Shown: positions 44,632 through 54,262 of the stretch, in pieces
How positions within the stretch are numbered: position 1 is the stretch's first letter
Layout of the letters: every line of letters begins with the position of its first letter
DNA from: Arthrinium phaeospermum
Lineage: Eukaryota; Ascomycota; Sordariomycetes; Amphisphaeriales; Apiosporaceae
DNA: 64,000 bases
Reading direction: 5' to 3'
NCBI GenBank assembly: GCA_006503535.1
Contig: QYRS01000002.1
Coordinates: forward strand, 3,410,001 to 3,474,000
The notes under the pieces: generated by a model
Told to the model about the DNA's origin: nothing
Database searches by the model: none
The model's input: only the letters and a program-made list of their open reading frames with translations
Program-made: the position numbers and the translations under genes

Positions 44632-45516
44632 AGAGGCTTGGAGGAACCAATGTGAGCACCCCCTGTACATGTTCCTTAGGAGCTTTAGGCATGTAGGTTT
44701 ATGGAGATCGATCCTCTTCTTGTCACTCTGTCACTTCCTTCACATCCCGCATTCTCGTTACTTTTTCTTATTTTCTTTGCTCGCTGTTTATACCCTCCCC
44801 AGCTCATAAGCCCTTGTGTTAAGCGAACTTACTTAGCTGTTGATTGCTGGACGCGAATAGGTGCACAGGGAGGCGTGTCTCTCCCTTTTCAGCTCCGCTC
44901 CCCTCGTCGTCTCGTGCGCCAACAAACCCCCTCGCTCTCACTGACATTCCGTCCCGCACCTCACTCGGCCTGCCTCGTCGGGGGCTTGAAGTGATACGTC
45001 ACGGCGATGAGGTTGCCTCATCCATGCCCAGATTCTCCATATCCTCCCACTAAGGCCCAGAAACCAGCTTGGATTCCCATAAAACCCGCCCATCACCAAT
45101 CTCCACCCCAAGGTCTAATAAGCTAGTCTGAGCGGTGCTTTTAACCTTCCGCTTACACCGGGGGGCCACCAGGACATCGAGAGCACGCACCTGAAGCTTA
45201 ACAGGGTTGCCTTGACCTCGTCTCAGCTCGGGATTGTTTTCTTTGCAGAATAATAAACCGGTTGTTGTGGTGCTCGTGGGTTCGGGCTCCTTGGTTCTTA
45301 ATACATGCCTTTGCGAGCTCCGTCCACTCCTTCGACTGTGTGGTTGTTGAGCGCGTCATCCTACATCGGTTGGGACGTCGGATTTTCGTCGCTCAAGCAC
45401 TCACTTTAGACATTTGTCTCATCATACACACTCTCTCCGCGCCTTTGGATGCCGTCCGCTATAGGAGGATCTTCTCATCTGTTGATCGAGGCCTATCTAA
45501 CCTATAGAAGTGCGCC

Positions 45517-48147
45517 ATGGAGCACGAGCATACACGTCCTTCTCAGCGGTCTCTAAGTGACCTGAAAGCCCAGTCTACCAGCCTGCGACGAGCACGCCCA
45601 CCAGACATCGTTACCATGGGGGATGAGAACCGAGCTCCGCTGCGACAGAATGCAGTGCCCGAAAAGATGAACAAACGCGAGTCTCTGGTTGGACTGAGGT
45701 CCATCTTCGGTCGATCCAAGGGCGGCAAGGATGGACGGGAGGTTGACGGCCCTACGACGCTCCGGGAGAACTCGCGATCTTCGGGGATTCGAGCATCGCT
45801 CGCCGAGATCAGTAACTGGCCCTACGCACTCCACACCCAAAAGTCGGACGTCTCGCTGTCCACATTATCGCCTTCATCGCCAACCCACCGGTCTACAATG
45901 CCCTCACCGCTCCGATCTCAGGCTTCCTCGAGTCGTTTGAAGCAGTCAAGCAGCGGTAAAATCAAAGGCCCAGCGGCGTCATTCACTGGCACCCCGCGTA
46001 CCGGTCGGGGCGGCGCCGCAACGAGCTGGGAGTCGCCGCCATTATTCCAAGTTTACCCACAGGCTATCAAGCACGCAACTCTGCCAGCCCCTACTGTGTC
46101 GGCCGACGCACTTCTTCGCTTGAACAACTCGCGCAATAGCATCATGTTGCGAGAGGATATGTCGACCAGTTCAATGAGCCTCGAACCCGAAGAGGCAGCA
46201 GAGAAGAAGGGGGACAAGGCCTGGAAGAAGCACCACCGAAACATGGGCTCGAAGAATTTTTTAGAATGGACCACCAAAATATACGTACTTGTCACATCAG
46301 GATACCTTCTCCAGTACGCCACTGAGGGCTCCTTTGACCGTCTGCCGGAAAGGGTGCTCCAACTTACAAGAGACTCGGCGGTCTTCGCCAGCGACATGAT
46401 CCCGGGAAAACACTGGGTTCTGCAGGTTGCCTCGCTCATGGACCCAAGCGGAACACCTGCCAACGACTCACGGTCACTACTAGCCAAACTCCGCGGGTCC
46501 GAGAGGAGGCATGCTTCTAACTTCCTCATGGTTTTTGAGGCTGCGGAAGACATGGACAGCTGGCTAGCGCTTCTCCGACACGCCATCGAGGCTCTGGGAG
46601 GGAAAAAGAAGCTTACCGAGACCGGCGCTCCCAAGGAAGATGAAATCCCGGCTGGACTTAGATCTCAGTCCAGCCAGAGGACGCTTGTCGTACGCGATCC
46701 CGAACGCTTCACTAATGCGATGAAGCAGGATTTCGCGTGGGCGCCTGAAAACAGGCGAAAGAGCCTACAACGTGAATCGTCAGAAAGACCATCGTCAGAG
46801 TCTGGTCACGAAGTCACTTTGGACACTGTGCTTGACGACATATCTACCACCGAAAGCCATTACTCGTCTGATGGTCAGCTGCTTGACAGCCTTCGCGACA
46901 GCAACAACCGGCTTTCGTTTATATCATCCGGACAGAGGACATACCTGACATCGGAAGGTTCTTCGCCGGCCTGCTCGCCTACTAGGGCCAGCTTCACTAG
47001 CCACGTTGATGATCACCATTCACAACAGCCTGAGCATCATTCTGAGGCCCGGTTACGTCCAAACGCCCAGGCCATCTCAAGCCGCAGGCAGTCGATGCAG
47101 CCATACATATCTAATTTCGACTGCCGGGTCGAGCCTACCAGTCGGCCACAATCGACCATGTTGAACGGGTCGAATCCCAAAGAAGCGCCTCCGCAGGTTT
47201 CGGTACGGCAGAGCGTCCCGAACTTCAGTGTTCCTAATCCCGGCAACAAACGATACTCGAGCACGTCGATTTCGGATGAGCCGACCGAACTCGAGATGCC
47301 CGGTAAATTTAGCAGAAAGCCCCCGCCAACAGCGCTAGCTTTGTCGCGCCCTCTATCTGTTGTGGTTGACCAGCCGTCGCCTCACTCTCCGGCTTCACCC
47401 CATGACATCCTCACCAGGAAGCTTGACGCTATATCCAGCCGCACTACCGTAGAGGAGAAGCCGCAATCGCCCGCTGTCTCTGTCTTTTCGACTTGGGTAC
47501 AAAATCAGTCGGACCGGCCCTCTGAGCCAGAGAGGCTACCGTCTCGAGGATCGAGCCTGACCAATGAGTCGAGCTCCTCTACCATCACGCTCACCGATAA
47601 CAAGAACTCGAAGAGATATCGGAGCATGATCAGTATGTGCCCTAACAAGGAGCTGGCTGCTGAACCGTCTCCCGAAGTAGAGCGGTATATCCTGCCTAAC
47701 TTCCAATCCCTTACTAAGGGGCAATCCCAACGTTCCGCTCATTCGCATGACCGAACCGTCTCTGCCATCGCAAGTCTTGATGCAGACCGGCGGCGCACGA
47801 TGATGGCAAGCATGCATGATACCAGTCTCAAGAGAGCAAGCTTTTCTGTCGAGGAGAGGACGCCACGCAGGTCTATGATAAGTCTCGGTGAACGTGTCTC
47901 TAGCGACCCTACGGTGCCCACGTTGCCACCAAAGTCGGCTGCGCGTGTCTCGCCCATGTCGCCGGCTCGAGACGACTCGGCCCCGCAACGGCCGTCTGTC
48001 GACCAGAACAACAACAAACTTCTTCTGAGCCGCCGAAGCATGCCGCATCTGAGCAATGTACCACCACCTGCTCCGCCACCCACTTGTGCTCTTCCGCCTA
48101 TACCGAAGAAATACCAAGAACCGGCTCCTCGAAGCCTCAAAACTTAA
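45517..48147 (+). CDS. PH-domain protein with long disordered tails
   Basis: Single exon of 876 residues from the ATG at 45517 (context TGCGCCATGGAG). One folded region is evident, at about residues 230-365: KAWKKHHRNMGSKNFLEWTT, then IYVLVTSGYLLQYATEGSFD, then ASNFLMVFEAAEDMDSWLAL with the invariant Trp of the last PH helix. PH domains bind phosphoinositides or proteins at membranes. The remainder is Ser/Thr/Pro-rich and predicted disordered, with many RxxS-type potential phosphorylation sites, and it ends in a proline-rich stretch (VPPPAPPPTCALPPIPKK) that could bind SH3 or WW domains. Such architecture suggests a cortical or signalling scaffold, but I do not recognise a named orthologue. 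The gap upstream contains several short upstream ATGs, which matter only if the transcript starts that far out. Confidence 0.85.
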   Translation: MEHEHTRPSQRSLSDLKAQSTSLRRARPPDIVTMGDENRAPLRQNAVPEKMNKRESLVGLRSIFGRSKGGKDGREVDGPTTLRENSRSSGIRASLAEISNWPYALHTQKSDVSLSTLSPSSPTHRSTMPSPLRSQASSSRLKQSSSGKIKGPAASFTGTPRTGRGGAATSWESPPLFQVYPQAIKHATLPAPTVSADALLRLNNSRNSIMLREDMSTSSMSLEPEEAAEKKGDKAWKKHHRNMGSKNFLEWTTKIYVLVTSGYLLQYATEGSFDRLPERVLQLTRDSAVFASDMIPGKHWVLQVASLMDPSGTPANDSRSLLAKLRGSERRHASNFLMVFEAAEDMDSWLALLRHAIEALGGKKKLTETGAPKEDEIPAGLRSQSSQRTLVVRDPERFTNAMKQDFAWAPENRRKSLQRESSERPSSESGHEVTLDTVLDDISTTESHYSSDGQLLDSLRDSNNRLSFISSGQRTYLTSEGSSPACSPTRASFTSHVDDHHSQQPEHHSEARLRPNAQAISSRRQSMQPYISNFDCRVEPTSRPQSTMLNGSNPKEAPPQVSVRQSVPNFSVPNPGNKRYSSTSISDEPTELEMPGKFSRKPPPTALALSRPLSVVVDQPSPHSPASPHDILTRKLDAISSRTTVEEKPQSPAVSVFSTWVQNQSDRPSEPERLPSRGSSLTNESSSSTITLTDNKNSKRYRSMISMCPNKELAAEPSPEVERYILPNFQSLTKGQSQRSAHSHDRTVSAIASLDADRRRTMMASMHDTSLKRASFSVEERTPRRSMISLGERVSSDPTVPTLPPKSAARVSPMSPARDDSAPQRPSVDQNNNKLLLSRRSMPHLSNVPPPAPPPTCALPPIPKKYQEPAPRSLKT

Positions 48148-49371
48148 TTTCCTTTTTCTGGTCGTGTTTTTACCTGATTTTGTGATAAAGTTCTTTGTTT
48201 GTGATACCACCTCGGATTGCGGGTTCCTTTTACTACGCTATTTCTGTATTATTCGCTGCTACTATTATCATTAACGTGGCCTATGACGGATGATGATCAC
48301 GATGGCGTTGTTATGTTTTGGAGCCGCTTGCCACGATACTCGAGAGCATCTCAGGCATAGGTAGCATCATCCAGTCTGGGCAAAAAGGGGGGAAAGACGA
48401 GGCGAGGCGGGGAGGACTGTCGAATCTTTTTTTTCCCGGCATCTCCAAAGAGGTCTGGAGCCTGTAACGAGAGTGTACCTTTCCAATGGGTTTGGACTAC
48501 CTGATTCATCAGCAGGCGAGTGGACTTTTGTGCGTAATCATGGTTAGCTTACCGAGTATACAACTATGTATGCGTAGCTGTTATTGCTGAAATGAGTCAA
48601 CTTGTCCCATCCTATGAACACCACACGTGACAATATTCAGAACTATAAACTATATTATCGACAACGAATTGTCACAGACACATTTACGCAAGGAAATATA
48701 TGGAATATGGTTGTCAGCTCAAAGTGCAACCCCATTGGCGTCGCATTTGGCGCTCACCAATACCAGCAATGACCACCCAGAAGATCTGATGAACAGTCAT
48801 CAAGACCAATTGGGCATGTCCCATGGGATGATGCGAGGAGCGCCGCGGATAGAGATCCAACAAACGTACGCGCCACCCCTATGTCGTTGAGAATTAGGGC
48901 GTGCAAATGAACCACTGCATTTAAACTTCACTTTGGTGATGGTACGAACAAAACTCATGTATAGAAACCAAGTGATAAAGCCACATATAATGAGTCAATC
49001 GAACTTGTACCTTCAAACAGTTCGAAGCAGACTGAAAATAGTAGGGAGTTTATTTACTGTTGAGTCATTGCAGTAGGTAGTAGAGACAATGGAGATGACT
49101 AAGGCAGGCCTGAGTAGAAAAGCGCCCTGCTCCCCCTCCTCAGCTCAGGCGGGATGGAGGGGCCGATACTGATCGATTTGCTGCTGCCCCACATTTCAAA
49201 ACTGCACTTTCTAGCAAAATAAAACTCTCCAACCACCAAAAATCAACGACGACGAGCTCTGCCGGACCTCAGCGAATAAACCATCTAATTCGCATAATTC
49301 CCCAAGCAGTTTTCGCATCGCAACATCTAACGAACACCCGTTTCGCTGCTGGGACCAGAAATACCGACAAG
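48148..49371. other. Intergenic region upstream of eIF3g
   Basis: 3'-UTR of the PH gene and promoter of eIF3g. A short open frame at 48627-48890 has no recognisable feature. No gene called. Confidence 0.6.
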
Positions 49372-50413
49372 ATGTCGAACAACAAAGCCAGGTGCGCACA
49401 CACACACACACGCACACAAATTGGCAACCGCCACCAAAAATTACTGAAAACTGACCTTGATTCAATTGCAGAGATTGGGCCGACGACGACGATCTCGATG
49501 AGACCACCTCCACCGAGTTGCCCCCTCCCCAGACCATTCAGAACAAGGACGGCACCAAGACAACAATCACATACCGCTTCGATGAGGATGGCAAGAAGGT
49601 CAAGACCACACGACGCATCCGCATGGTGACGCACCGCGAGGTCGTCAACCCCCGCGTCGCCGAGCGCAAGGTCCTGCCCAAGTTCGGCCTGTCCGAGAAG
49701 GACCCCAAGGGCCCCCAGATGGACACGACCAGTGTGGGCGAGAACATCATCTTCCGCCTGTCCCCCAACTGGAAGCGCGACGCCAAGGACGAGTCCAAGG
49801 ACGCCAACGCCAACGCCATGAAGGAGAAGCTCAAGGACAAGACCGTCAAGTGTCGTATCTGTAACGGCGAGCATTTCACGGCCCGCTGTCCCTACAAGGA
49901 CACCATGGCCCCCGTCGGCGCCGAGGGCTCCGCCGACCCCGCCGCAGGCCTGGCCGACGAGGAGCCTGTTGCTGCTTCTGGTGGTGCCGGTGCCGGCAAG
50001 AAGGGAAGCTACGTCCCGCCTGCGCTCCGAGGAGGGCCCGGTGGCGCGGCCGCCGGCGAGCGGATGGGCGGCGGAAGCAAGTACGGCGAGAGAGACGACT
50101 TGGCTACGCTGCGTGTCACAAACGTAAGTTTTTTCCTAGGCCGTTGTGGCTACTGGCGCATTCATGCTGATTTCCCCCATTACAGGTTTCCGAAATGGCA
50201 GAGGAGAACGAGCTCCGCGACATGTTCGAGCGGTTCGGTCGTGTCACGCGTGTGTTCTTGGCCAAGGATCGCGATACTGGTATGGCCAAGGGCTTCGCTT
50301 TCATCAGCTTTGCGGACAGGACGGATGCTGTCAAGGCATGCAACAAGATGGACGGCTACGGTTTCAAGCATTTGATTCTGCGCGTGGAGTTCGCCAAGAA
50401 GGCGGCCACGTAA
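49372..50413 (+). CDS. TIF35: Translation initiation factor eIF3 subunit G
   Basis: RNA-binding subunit of eIF3, acting in scanning and reinitiation on the 40S ribosome. Three exons: 49372-49391, 49472-50123 and 50186-50413, giving 299 residues. The first coding exon is 20 nt (MSNNKA plus two bases). Seen: the acidic N-terminus [12 protein letters not shown]; a conserved eIF3g block ([20 protein letters not shown], then [16 protein letters not shown]); a CCHC zinc knuckle [13 protein letters not shown] (C134, C137, H141, C146); a Gly/Ala linker with YVPPALRGG; and a C-terminal RRM with RNP2 LRVTNVSEMA spanning intron 2 and RNP1 KGFAFISF. Intron 1 contains a CA microsatellite. All eIF3g hallmarks are present and in order. 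Confidence 0.95.
49396..49411. repeat. CA microsatellite in intron 1 of eIF3g
   Basis: Eight CA units close to the 5' splice site of an 80-nt intron. Confidence 0.9.
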
Positions 50414-51782
50414 AGGTTGGGCGGCGTCGGCGGCGGAGGATGGGCATACTTCTTGCGATTTACGGCAGCAACGACTCGGTACGAATTGGGTGCTGCGGCA
50501 TGGTTCATGGGACAACCAGGTTAGACTGCACACACTGCTGCGTAATGGCTTTACGATTTCATACAGTATATACGTCGTTTAAGAAGTTGCCGTCCAGTAA
50601 TGCAAACTTAGGTTTTGTGTACTAAAATAACAACTCGTATTGCACGGTACAAGGTGCACGGTACATTTTGTGGCCGGTCTGTTGAAGATGTATGACGATT
50701 TCGTATGGACACGCCCTCGACAAACTGGCGTTCAGTTGATGCCTCGTAGGTTGAACTCTCAATATACGATCTCACCTCGGACTTTACCAAACACTACATA
50801 TCACAGGCTATGAACGCTGAAGCTGAGAGAGATATATGACGCGGCCGTCAGACTGCAACATGCAGTCGAGTAAGAAAATGGTATTGGTTCTCTGATGACA
50901 ATTCTAGTCTCCGGGCAAGCGGTACTTCTCCCGCGCCTGCCCTCCTCCTTTTCCCCGACTTCGCCTTCTCTCAAGTCGCCGGGTGGGCGGTACTTCTACC
51001 GCGCCCACCCTTCTCCCCCTTTCCCCCTTTCTGGTACGCTGGAAATAAGACCAATTGCAGTAGTAGTAGTAGTAGATGTCGATAAGACAAGATCAGTTTC
51101 CCCGGGAAAACTCATCAACATGAAGATCCCTTTTTCCTCCTCTCCCCAAGTCTTGCTAAATATATAGGTTGAGTATATATGTGTGTGTGTAATAAAATTC
51201 TTCTCTGACCACCGCCACGGATGTTTGGAAAGAGTGTCTAGGATTTGCGCTTCGCTGCGTTTTCTTTCCACTCTCTGCTGAACTCATCCATAAGAGGGCC
51301 AAAAAAGAAAACTAGGATTATGTAGTTCTTTGTTGGGTATTGGTGGAATATTGGTATTCATGCCGTGGTTTTCATTATGAAACATTTGTCTCGTCATATC
51401 GTGAAAAAAAAGAGAGAAAAGAGAGAGTAAGAGGAAAAGAGATATAAGGAAAATGATGAAATATTTGGAAAGGTCGGTCGATGTATATCTCGCCGGATAA
51501 GTTCTGGGTATAGTGTTTGGTTGGTTTGTTGGATTCAAAACGATGGTGTGCGATACCCCTGGATTGGGCCGCGTAGCGAGTGTGATGGTGTTGGAACGAG
51601 TGGTAGGTTGTTGATATGCCGCTAGAAACGAGTGAAACGGACATATGGCACCGGCGGTTTAGGTCGGTTGGCGGAATATGAGCTTTGAGAGAGGCTCATT
51701 ATCATCAAGTAAGAGTGTATTGCTGGATCGCGCACTCCTCCTACCCCTCCCGCCGCTGGCTTTCGATGACGACGACGGGAGA
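50414..51782. other. Intergenic region between convergent eIF3g and small coiled-coil genes
   Basis: Contains a TAG/AGT trinucleotide repeat at 51059-51075 and an approximate repeat of a GGGCGGTACTTCTMCCGCGCC-like 20-mer near 50912-51006. No gene recognised. Confidence 0.55.
51059..51075. repeat. AGT trinucleotide repeat
   Basis: Five to six AGT units in non-coding DNA. Confidence 0.9.
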
Positions 51783-52265
51783 TCAGGACATGTCGGACCT
51801 GTCGTCGTCGTCGACGGTGTTCTGGCGGGCGAGGGCCTCCTCGAGCTTCTGCTTGCGCTCGAGGTCGCGCTGGCGACGGGCGGCGTCGCGGGCGCGGCGG
51901 CGGGCCTCGCGCTTCTCGCTGACGAGGTAGGGGACGGCGCGGACGACGGAGAAGATGCCCTTGCAGCCCTGGGCGAAGTGCGTGCGGGCCTCGGCGAAGT
52001 GGGCCTTGGTCTCGTTGTAGTTGGCGCGCGCCGCCGTCGCGTGCTTCTTGGCCCGGTACGCCTTCTCGGCCCGATGCGCCTTCTGGAACTGCTCCGACGC
52101 CTGCCGTCGGTTCGTGATCAGCAGGTTCTCCGTCCCCGACGTGCCCGGGCGCTGCGGCGTCGGCAGCGGCTTCTCCGTGATGTCCGGCTCGGGCTCCTTG
52201 CCCTTGCCCTTGCCCTTGCCGCCCTTCTTGGATGTCGCGTCCTTGGCCATCTTGAACAAAGGCAT
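51783..52265 (-). CDS. Small, basic, highly charged coiled-coil protein
   Basis: Single-exon frame of 160 residues from ATG 52265 (MPLFKMAKDAT). The open frame continues upstream, but that part has non-coding composition. The N-terminus has a GKGKGKGKEPEPD low-complexity stretch. The middle is rich in Ala/Lys/His (KAYRAKKHATAARANYNETK) and contains a short hydrophobic segment, IFSVVRAVPYLV. Next comes a long charged helix (REARRRARDAARRQRDLERK), and the tail is acidic (DDDDRSD). No domain recognised. Third positions are GC-rich, supporting coding status. Function unknown; a nucleic-acid or ribosome-associated role would be a guess. Confidence 0.6.
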   Translation of the reverse strand: MPLFKMAKDATSKKGGKGKGKGKEPEPDITEKPLPTPQRPGTSGTENLLITNRRQASEQFQKAHRAEKAYRAKKHATAARANYNETKAHFAEARTHFAQGCKGIFSVVRAVPYLVSEKREARRRARDAARRQRDLERKQKLEEALARQNTVDDDDRSDMS

Positions 52266-53005
52266 AACCTGGGTTGCGGGATGGGGTTGGGGTGGTGGTG
52301 TTTGGTTGGTAGTGGTAGTGCGTTGGATGAGTGAGTGGCTGACTAGACGATCCGAAGAAGGCTTCAGAATATCGAGGTCGGTATTATGTACTATAGTAAA
52401 CGAGTGACTGATGGGACAAGACCGCACGAGGAGTAAAAGTGCCAACAAAATATGAGTCACGGCGATCTTAGCGATCAGTTATATATGTTTCCCACGCGGA
52501 GAAGAGAGAAGAAAAAAACGATGCTAGAGGAGCGATACCGCATGAACCAATCCATTTTTGTTATTCCCTTGTCAGGGGGTTAGCTACGGACTCGCCTTAT
52601 GGTCGCTCGTGGACTCATGCAGACTGTGCTTTCTCCTCTCCCATCTCGTCCAATCTGACCAATTTCTCCGAAGCAGGGGGAAGCGGAGAGGACGACAGTT
52701 CACCTCGTGGTGGTTTGGTGGGTCATGATAGACAGGGACAAAAGTTCGTTTCGTGGGCGATGTTTCGGTGGGTGCATAAGAATCCAATCAAACGCCTGCC
52801 TTGACGATTGACGCGAACAACATGGCACGCCCGCCGGGGTCCCTGTCGACACGGCCATCTCCAGACCCCATCCCGGTCGCGGCGGCGGGTCGTGTTAAAA
52901 ATGGCATAAGGACCCTTTGGCTTGGCCGGTGCGATATCTCGTCGCATTGGCAAATTTGGTAGTGCATTGAGGCCTTGATTAATGGTGTGTAGTAGTATAT
53001 CTTTT

Positions 53006-53026
53006 AGTATAGTATAGTATAGTATA
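53006..53026. repeat. AGTAT pentanucleotide microsatellite
   Basis: Four perfect AGTAT units. Confidence 0.95.
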
Positions 53027-54117
53027 GGTGCCGTCCCATTCCCGTGGAATTTCTGGAATTCATGGGGGAATTCCACCCGAAACGGAACAAGGCCTGGTTC
53101 GGTTGGGTTCGCCGAGCTACTTGCTACTTGCAACTTGCAGCGTACGTGCATTAAATCCACTGCCAGTAGCCAGTAGCCAGCAGCTGGGTGCTGCCAGCAG
53201 TGTGATGCCATGCATTATGTATGTCGTTGCATGCATTTGATGCTCCTCAAGATAAGAAGCTGCTATCTACATGTACCCGTATACGGAGTACATATGCCAC
53301 TTTACCTGGGATTTTGCAAACGATCCAGACTATTCCCGACCTCTTTTCTTTCATGCTCTTCTCTGAACCCAAGGAGCGATAGATCATGTCTGAGTCGCTG
53401 CAGAACTGGAGTGCGCGTTGTCAGCTAAGTTAGAACGGTAGGTAGGCTCGTAGGTAAGTACTACTAGTTAAATCAACCGAAGTACGTGAAGTGTTGGTTC
53501 GCCGAGCTGCACGCACGCCAAATGAACCAAGAAGCATCGAGCAAGTCAGCAAATATCCCTGCCACGGAGCTGGGTTTGTGCATTTTATCCCGAGGAGCGC
53601 AAGGCGCATACATTGAATTTAGCCATGGAAACGGCGCCTAACTGTATAAGTGCAGGGGGAAAACATGTTGACGAAAACATAAATCGAATCACATGCCTCT
53701 CTTTGGTGGCAGGGCAGGAGCCACTCACCACTGTCACCTCTCTCGCTTAGCTACGGCAAGGCAGGCCACCCAATCCAGCGCCTTCGCCGCCCTCTGGATT
53801 GCAATAGAAGAAAATAATTGCCTACTCTTACATACAGTTTAAAGCGTTGCTGTCAATCAATCATCCACGCACATGTTGAAAAAGCAAAGAAAACAATACT
53901 GCATACCTATACCCGTTCCCGAGAAATATTGCTATCCTAACGTTCTTCCCCGTCTTTTGACTCCCCCACGTTTTATGTCATAAAGTGACGTAGGTTCCAG
54001 ACCGGCCATCTGGGCAACCGGCAATTCGTCCGTCAATCCCCACGAACGCTGCGCTATTTGGAAGTGTCACTTAGCCGACACGGAGGGAAATACGAGGTAG
54101 CCCAATCTTGGAAGCCC

Positions 54118-54147
54118 ATGGACACTTTGTCGGATCGCCGTCTGTAG
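54118..54147 (+). promoter_or_regulatory. Possible upstream ORF of the Cho2 gene
   Basis: ATG followed by eight codons and TAG, ending 115 bp before the Cho2 start; no other ATG lies between. It would reduce or tune translation only if the transcript begins upstream of 54118, which I cannot see. Confidence 0.25.
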
Positions 54148-54262
54148 TCGCACAGGGTATTTGGGCCCGAGCCAGTGGCAGTCGCGAGAACCTTTCCTCT
54201 TTTTCCTTCTCTCTTCACCTTCTCTCGACAAACACCAACGATTTTCTGGCCAGGCCATCACC

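Larger units (their letters stand above)
38641..45516. other. Gene-free region of almost 7 kb
   Basis: No open frame here has a recognisable domain, convincing splice structure or coding-like third-position bias. It contains three GTAGGTAGG/CCTACCTAC copies (40205, 40958, 43884), a GTT repeat (43269-43285), a GA repeat (44609-44631), and, from about 44700, pyrimidine-rich DNA likely to be the promoter and leader of the PH-domain gene. I saw no transposon terminal repeats or polyprotein fragments by eye. Confidence 0.5.
52266..54262. other. Divergent intergenic region upstream of Cho2
   Basis: About 2 kb between divergent genes. Holds the AGTAT repeat at 53006-53026, GTAGGTAGG at 53438-53446, and a pyrimidine-rich Cho2 leader from about 54180. 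No gene recognised. Confidence 0.55.
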
